Under the pieces are notes generated by a model that made no database searches, was not told the origin of the DNA, and saw only the letters and a list, made by a program, of their open reading frames with translations. From positions 1 through 10,620 of the forward strand of contig JAOXYB010061724.1 of assembly GCA_028565635.1 (NCBI GenBank): 10,620 bases of DNA, read 5' to 3'. Position 1 is the stretch's first letter. Each line of letters opens with the position of its first letter. The position numbers and the translations under genes are program-made. Below are positions 9,301-10,620 of the stretch, piece after piece. The stretch comes from Phoronis ovalis. Lineage: Eukaryota; Phoronida; Phoronidae.

Positions 9301-10531
9301 TCCAAACAAAACTTCTCACTTGTTAATCAACATTATATGGCACAAGAGGCCAGTTTCTAGATAGAAACAGGCCCTGGTTATCTATTTCTACATATGAAGT
9401 AAACATGTTAAGCTAATACCTTAAGTATTCTTTGCGAGGGTGAATCTTGTGAATCGGCAGAAGTAGACACTGGCATTTCATTCTTCTCTTCATCAAAACA
9501 CAGCCATTGGTCAACCTGTTTAGGTAGGCGCTGAATTAGTTGCTGAAATGAAAAGAAAGTACAAAGCAGTAAGATAAAACAGCCAAATTATTATGAAACA
9601 AACTTTTACCACAACTTCAAATCATGGTTAAAAAAAAATGTTCGGAAAGTTGTATGTACCATTGTCAGCAAACCATTTGTACACGTATGCAAGTCAAGCC
9701 CTAGTTCTTAGCAAAGATAATTTGGTTTTTAAATTATTAATAATTAAATTTGACAGAAATTAGCTTATAATCAAATGATATCATCCCCTCAAAATCTCCA
9801 TCTGTTCAATAGAGCAGCATCCGATTGTTTCTCGATCAGATGATCATAATTTATGTGGGAGACAGCTTGTTTAATGGATATCAGAGAGATTGGATGGTGT
9901 CTTCTCTAATTTGATTACAAAAGGTTCACTGTCTAACACTTTCACTGAATTGGGCACCATTATTTTTAAACAGCAGAACAATCATTAGATAGTGTTTTCT
10001 CTGACAGAGATGTTGAAGCTTTTGTTAAATTTTCGATGTAATTTCTGCTTCGAATTCTGTTTATTGTTTATCAAAACCTAATTACGTTACAAGTAACCCT
10101 AGACTGAATTAATATTATCAGAATCAATGTTCTTTTGACAATATAACGATTCAGCGACTCCGTGATAATAAAACCAACATAAATCCAGTCTATTCTAACT
10201 TGTGATAAGACCAAAAGCTTTCTATACTAAAAGCAATATTTATTTTGACAAAATTTACTAAAATTTAATAAATATTCAGACACGTAACTGTTCTTACCTT
10301 TTGTTTTATGTCCACAATCTGCAAGACTCTGGTTGGCCCATCTGGTACAACTTTTACAGACAACAAGCCAGAGCCAGGGCGATATCTGTGTCTACTGATG
10401 GCCATTGAAGCAGGCATCTCGAGGCTTAAATCTTGTGAAGCTTGGTATGCCAATACAGCACTAGCCCCATCAAACAAATCACCTTGTGATTGTGCATAAA
10501 AACCTTGAAGATTGCAACTCAAACGCCCATC
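123..10531 (-). CDS. VPS13D: VPS13D C-terminal part, eight exons, incomplete at both ends
   Basis: Bridge-like lipid-transfer protein of the VPS13 family; VPS13D acts at ER contacts with mitochondria, peroxisomes and lipid droplets and is needed for mitochondrial shape and clearance (family knowledge). Exons in transcript order: 10298-10531, 9420-9542, 3396-3545, 2988-3131, 2371-2537, 1687-1868, 1179-1420, 123-329. All junctions have GT/AG borders and phases agree (0,0,0,0,2,1,0), giving 483 codons without a stop. Visible landmarks are GPTRVLQI at the end of the VAB region, GVGVSLVNNTPEEL at the start of the APT1-like segment, and ILGSVDFLG, THGVSNSAAK and TGSLSDG in the C-terminal region. 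The last three motifs resemble VPS13D more than VPS13A/B/C. The N-terminal chorein domain, the UBA domain and the final C-terminus lie outside the window. Introns range from 256 to 5874 nt. Confidence 0.88.
330..1178 (-). other. VPS13D intron, no gene seen
   Basis: 849-nt AT-rich intron between the two C-terminal exons. The one plus-strand open frame (620-811) has no recognisable domain, no splice context and ordinary intron composition. I see no repeats or RNA gene in it. Confidence 0.7.
1179..1420 (-). CDS. VPS13D: VPS13D exon: helical C-terminal region, first part
   Basis: 242 nt: two bases finishing an Asp codon, then 80 codons. The acceptor is a long T-rich tract ending TTTTTTTTAAG|AT and the donor is GCCAAA|GTAATGTA. 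Diagnostic strings are HYTEELKSQAAKILGSVDFL, LGLFNDVTEGISGL and THGVSNSAAK. This is one of the best conserved VPS13D stretches. In VPS13 proteins the ATG2_C-like helices bind membrane and lipid droplets or mitochondria (family knowledge). This exon and the next give the strongest support for VPS13D over its paralogues. Confidence 0.95.
1687..1868 (-). CDS. VPS13D: VPS13D exon: groove segment before the C-terminal helices
   Basis: 182 nt: one base completing a Trp codon, 60 codons, then one base. The acceptor is TTTTCCTTACAG|GGC. The donor is TTAG|GTTTATTT, a weak match to the consensus after +2. The translation includes TRFYFGAIKITSRRITLSAL, followed by LPPNLEAVKRR and FEDAKVEL. The beta strands with 'FGAIKI' and 'LPP-L' followed by a basic helix suit the VPS13 segment just before the helical C-terminal region. 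The final G joins AT of the next exon to make an Asp codon. Confidence 0.88.
1955..2184. repeat. 23-bp minisatellite, ten copies
   Basis: Ten head-to-tail copies of a 23-bp unit (consensus AAATAACACTGGACGGGTGT, then ATT), starting at 1955 and every 23 nt to 2162. Copies 1-4 are identical. Later copies carry scattered substitutions: CAC to CTC in 5, 6, 8 and 9; GACGGG to GATGGG in 7 and 9; TATT to TTTT in 7; AAGTAA in 5; AAATC in 10. The identical cluster at the left end suggests recent expansion there. It lies in the 502-nt VPS13D intron 1869-2370 and fills nearly half of it. Confidence 0.97.
2371..2537 (-). CDS. VPS13D: VPS13D exon: beta strand then conserved helix
   Basis: 167 nt: 55 codons plus two bases (TG), so the exon enters in phase 0 and leaves in phase 2. 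The acceptor is ACTATTTTCAG|TAT and the donor is AAAATTG|GTAATACT. The translation includes NVNISRFTLSLEERFLWKLV and then an acidic, Ser/Glu-rich tail. The strand 'F-T-L-S-L-E-E-R-F-L-W-K-L' matches the family pattern in which a beta strand leads into a helix lining the end of the lipid groove. The split codon is completed as TGG (Trp) by the next exon, which confirms the phase. Confidence 0.9.
2988..3131 (-). CDS. VPS13D: VPS13D exon: APT1-like segment, second part
   Basis: 144 nt, 48 codons, phase 0 at both ends. The acceptor is TTTTTTTTTTGCTTTAAG|GTG and the donor is TACAAG|GTATCAGA. The translation starts VDNQVLGTIRPVILYLTPSK and ends LNAEIYK. The block 'Q-I/V-D-N-Q' (Gln-Asn-Ile-Gln from the preceding exon, then Val-Asp-Asn-Gln) followed by a hydrophobic beta strand is typical of the VPS13 family at this point. 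The intron to the previous exon is 264 nt. Confidence 0.93.
3396..3545 (-). CDS. VPS13D: VPS13D exon: start of the APT1-like segment
   Basis: 150 nt, 50 codons, phase 0 at both ends. The acceptor is TATATTGTAG|GCT and the donor is ATTCAG|GTATTGAT. The translation contains LKGGVGVSLVNNTPEELAYI and ends AKVQNIQ. The pattern G-V-G-V-S-L-V-N followed by PEEL and a short beta segment is the strongly conserved VPS13 motif after the VAB module, part of the last repeating beta-groove unit of the lipid bridge. It is separated from the preceding VPS13D exon by a 5874-nt intron that holds the nested WAP gene. Confidence 0.93.
3650..3668. repeat. Small perfect hairpin
   Basis: ACCCAAA and TTTGGGT flank the 5-nt loop TGTAG. 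It lies in the large intron with no neighbouring gene end on either strand, so no terminator or regulatory role is claimed. Confidence 0.6.
4383..4436. repeat. 18-bp tandem triplication
   Basis: Three perfect copies of CTTTTTGCACTCGACACA. Because 18 is a multiple of three, a minus-strand open frame (4284-4541, 85 codons) reads through it as three copies of CVECKK, with Cys residues before and after. No signal peptide, splice partner or known domain is apparent, so it is listed as a repeat, not a gene. Confidence 0.9.
5577..5582 (-). terminator. Polyadenylation signal of the nested WAP gene
   Basis: AATAAA on the minus strand, starting about 50 nt beyond the TAG stop, within an A-rich stretch. 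It would give a short 3' UTR. AATAAA occurs by chance in AT-rich introns, but this spacing is typical. Use of this site within the VPS13D intron would have to be suppressed in VPS13D pre-mRNA. Confidence 0.5.
5633..5764 (-). CDS. WAP gene exon 3: complete WAP domain and stop
   Basis: 132 nt of coding sequence: 43 codons plus TAG at 5633-5635. The acceptor is TTTAATCTGTTTTAG|GCT. The domain begins ADCPPMGDFGICITDGC and ends with KCC, MACGGTHC and the tail MAV. All eight WAP cysteines are present, in order, in this one exon. The six-residue gap between the fourth cysteine and the CC pair is one longer than the usual five. Third-position variation and higher GC than the flanks support a real coding exon. 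Open frames on the plus strand here are antisense shadows. Confidence 0.92.
   Translation of the reverse strand, partial: ADCPPMGDFGICITDGCKSDSDCTGESQKCCPMACGGTHCMAV
5633..7755 (-). CDS. Nested gene for a secreted single WAP-domain (four-disulfide core) protein, three exons
   Basis: Exons 7720-7755, 7341-7394 and 5633-5764 give 12 + 18 + 43 = 73 residues and a TAG stop, with phase 0 at both junctions. Residues 1 to about 20 form a signal peptide: MNN, then a hydrophobic core rich in Ile, Phe, Leu, Cys and Val. Residues 22-30 are polar and end RQAR. Residues 31-73 form one WAP domain with eight cysteines spaced C-x8-C-x4-C-x5-C-x6-CC-x3-C-x4-C, including the family signature C-x-S-D-x-D-C, KCC and CGG-x-x-C. 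Single-WAP proteins are usually secreted serine-protease inhibitors or antimicrobial peptides; the activity here is not shown. The gene lies wholly within one VPS13D intron on the same strand, with its own TATA-like box and polyadenylation signal. No transcript evidence is available from sequence alone. Confidence 0.85.
6035..6130. repeat. Degenerate G-rich tandem repeat, about six units
   Basis: Units of about 14-17 nt built on GGGGCAAATGGCCTG, each differing from the next by several bases. It is strikingly G-rich on the plus strand within an AT-rich intron (intron 2 of the WAP gene). Several G runs of 3-6 occur close together, so G-quadruplex formation on the plus (non-template) strand is conceivable. 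Confidence 0.85.
6297..6885. mobile_element. Foldback element with 25-bp terminal inverted repeats (MITE-like)
   Basis: Perfect inverted repeats at 6297-6321 and 6861-6885, beginning AAAATGAAGAGATAGACATA. Inside them the arms remain alignable in inverted orientation. For example, ACCTACAAATTTGAAACTTT at about 6470 corresponds to a diverged inverse copy near 6690-6715. There is also an inverse match of GACAGATTTT (near 6532) to a site near 6640-6652. The whole 589 bp is therefore an old imperfect palindrome with preserved tips. No transposase frame is present and I could not define a target-site duplication. It sits in intron 2 of the WAP gene. Confidence 0.75.
6744..6807. repeat. Perfect 32-bp tandem duplication with internal hairpin
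   Basis: Two identical 32-bp copies (6744-6775 and 6776-6807) in the right arm of the foldback element. Each contains GAGAATTATTCTC, a 5-bp perfect stem with loop TTA. The left arm has only one corresponding region, so the duplication arose after the palindrome formed. Confidence 0.9.
7341..7394 (-). CDS. WAP gene exon 2: end of the signal peptide and polar spacer
   Basis: 54 nt, 18 codons, phase 0 at both ends. The acceptor is TTTAAATTTTAG|GTA and the donor is GCACGT|GTGAGTAA. It encodes VCASQMSHGF followed by SSEDRQAR. VCAS completes the hydrophobic core, and cleavage after Ser-16 or near Gly-21 is plausible. RQAR at the end fits the minimal furin pattern RxxR, immediately before the WAP domain. 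Its phase would also let it join VPS13D exons, but the residues make sense only as part of a signal peptide. Confidence 0.8.
7720..7755 (-). CDS. WAP gene exon 1: start codon and first half of the signal peptide
   Basis: The start codon is at 7753-7755, with A at -3 (GTCAGC before ATG), and no ATG lies between it and the TATA-like box. The exon encodes MNNIFCFGILFL and ends at a near-consensus donor, CTC|GTAAGTAT. Reading through the donor gives a stop after five more codons, as expected for intron. The hydrophobic run is cut short at the exon end and continues in exon 2, which is why the two are joined. Confidence 0.82.
7842..7849 (-). promoter_or_regulatory. TATA-like box of the nested WAP gene
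   Basis: On the minus strand the sequence reads TATAAAGA, 86 nt upstream of the WAP start codon. Initiation about 30 nt downstream would give a 5' leader of roughly 55 nt with no upstream ATG. A single motif in AT-rich DNA is weak evidence alone; its position relative to the start codon makes it credible. Confidence 0.5.
7850..8228. other. Upstream flank of the WAP gene, nothing identified
   Basis: AT-rich intron sequence (about 380 nt) upstream of the WAP TATA-like box. A short palindromic patch GCAGCTGCAATGTTTGCATT lies at about 8089-8108. I see no coding exon or RNA gene. Confidence 0.5.
8229..8540. other. Less AT-rich island with overlapping open frames on both strands, possible gene relic or unidentified repeat
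   Basis: Base composition is closer to balanced than the surroundings. On the plus strand three frames follow one another: 8262-8378 (39 codons, with SYLGNPARFIAQNSPFIEG), 8386-8442 (19 codons, starting MYVCELCQVCLRKR) and 8441-8527 (29 codons, IEEMKEVLKKK onward). They look like one coding stretch broken by frameshifts. On the minus strand an 81-codon open frame (8261-8503) includes KGEFCAMNLAGLPKYEETE, ends TAG at 8258-8260 and has AATAAA at 8244-8249. It contains no early Met. I do not recognise either product. A strong donor, CAG|GTAAGC, lies at its left edge on the minus strand. Confidence 0.4.
8440..8540. repeat. Purine-rich imperfect tandem repeat
   Basis: Related units begin at about 8440, 8476 and 8518, built around GATTAAAGAGATGAAGGAAC. 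The first two are 36 nt apart and the third is more diverged. They explain the Lys/Glu-rich plus-strand reading and the Leu/Phe/His-rich minus-strand reading of this stretch. Confidence 0.65.
9061..9198. repeat. Imperfect direct duplication, first copy with a hairpin
   Basis: Two diverged copies of about 60 nt (about 9062-9125 and 9139-9198) share AATGATTCA, TACAAAAC, GTAAT, TGTCCTT and AATGTTA in the same order. The first copy holds ATATTACA-AAAC-TGTAATAT, a perfect 8-bp stem; the second has lost the pairing. Confidence 0.75.
9348..9373. repeat. 26-nt inverted repeat
   Basis: GGCC, one A, GTTTCTA, loop GA, TAGAAAC, one A, GGCC. The stem is 12 positions with a single A-A mismatch. It lies about 45 nt downstream, in transcript terms upstream of no exon end, within the VPS13D intron and near the 9420-9542 exon donor, so it would sit just inside the intron in VPS13D pre-mRNA. 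Confidence 0.7.
9420..9542 (-). CDS. VPS13D: VPS13D exon: polar linker after VAB
   Basis: 123 nt, 41 codons, phase 0 at both ends. The acceptor is CTTTTCATTTCAG|CAA and the donor is CTTAAG|GTATTAGC. The translation begins QLIQRLPKQVDQWLCFDEEK, then becomes Ser/Asp/Gln rich and ends QRILK. No conserved motif is recognisable. It is assigned to VPS13D from clean splice borders, an open frame and phase continuity with the exons on both sides. It probably encodes a flexible, acidic linker between the VAB module and the APT1-like segment. Confidence 0.75.
9543..10297 (-). other. VPS13D intron, no gene seen
   Basis: 755-nt AT-rich intron between the VAB exon and the linker exon. I found no repeat array, coding exon or RNA gene in it. 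Confidence 0.7.
10298..10531 (-). CDS. VPS13D: VPS13D exon: end of the VAB (SHR-BD) region
   Basis: This is the 5'-most exon in the window: 234 nt, 78 codons, phase 0 at both ends. The acceptor is a T-rich tract ending TTGTTCAG, followed by GAT GGG CGT. The donor is AAAAG|GTAAGAAC. The translation starts DGRLSCNLQGFYAQSQGDLF and ends near VVPDGPTRVLQIVDIKQK. The GPTRVL motif typically closes the VPS13 adaptor-binding module, which recruits partner proteins carrying PxP-type motifs in other VPS13 proteins (family knowledge). The opposite strand is open over much of the exon, but that is only the antisense shadow. Confidence 0.9.
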
Positions 10532-10620
10532 CTGAACAAGAGTAAAAAAAAGTCGAAATTTATTAAAAATTAACTTTTGTTTAAATGGTTCCTAAAGTTT
10601 TGGCGACTGTTTGAAAACCT

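Larger units (their letters stand above)
8541..9419. other. Right part of the large VPS13D intron, no gene identified
   Basis: AT-rich intron sequence. It contains a short imperfect direct repeat (ATATTTTATCA at 8787 and 8821), an imperfect duplication (9061-9198) and an inverted repeat (9348-9373). Open frames on both strands at 8818-9152 have no recognisable domain. Confidence 0.6.

Noticed and set aside
10308-10499. Plus-strand open frame at the VAB exon.
   Set aside because: Antisense shadow of a conserved VPS13D exon.
1-10620. CRISPR arrays, tRNA or rRNA genes, bacterial operons.
   Set aside because: The tandem arrays (65, 23, 18 bp) have no unique spacers, no cloverleaf or rRNA-like block was seen, and the gene structure is clearly spliced eukaryotic.

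Overview
This is an AT-rich animal nuclear sequence. It has no bacterial-style operons. Its coding capacity lies in short blocks bounded by GT/AG splice sites and separated by introns, so single-exon ORFs are a poor guide here. The conserved blocks identify the C-terminal part of VPS13D, a bridge-like lipid-transfer protein, on the minus strand. The AT richness, short exons and simple repeats suggest an invertebrate, but no lineage can be named from this window.

VPS13D runs from right (5') to left (3') and continues beyond both edges. Eight exons join in frame: 10298-10531, 9420-9542, 3396-3545, 2988-3131, 2371-2537, 1687-1868, 1179-1420 and 123-329. Together they give 1449 nt (483 codons). 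They cover the end of the VAB (adaptor-binding) region, a polar linker, the APT1-like segment and the start of the conserved helical C-terminal (ATG2_C-like) region.

The most interesting content is a second gene nested on the same strand in the 5.9-kb VPS13D intron between 3546 and 9419. Three small phase-0 exons (7720-7755, 7341-7394, 5633-5764) splice into a 73-residue secreted protein. It has a signal peptide, a short polar segment ending in an RxxR site, and one eight-cysteine WAP (four-disulfide core) domain. It has a TATA-like box (7842-7849) and a polyadenylation signal (5577-5582), so it looks like a self-contained gene for an antileukoproteinase/waprin-like peptide. It does not look like an alternative VPS13D exon set.

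Non-coding structure includes a 65-bp tandem duplication carrying the splice donor of the last VPS13D exon (1-157) and a ten-copy 23-bp minisatellite (1955-2184). There are also an 18-bp triplication (4383-4436), a G-rich degenerate repeat (6035-6130) and a 589-bp foldback element with perfect 25-bp terminal inverted repeats (6297-6885) inside WAP intron 2. A less AT-rich island at 8229-8540 has competing open frames on both strands that I cannot identify. The two genes share a locus and strand. Nothing in the sequence shows a functional link between them.
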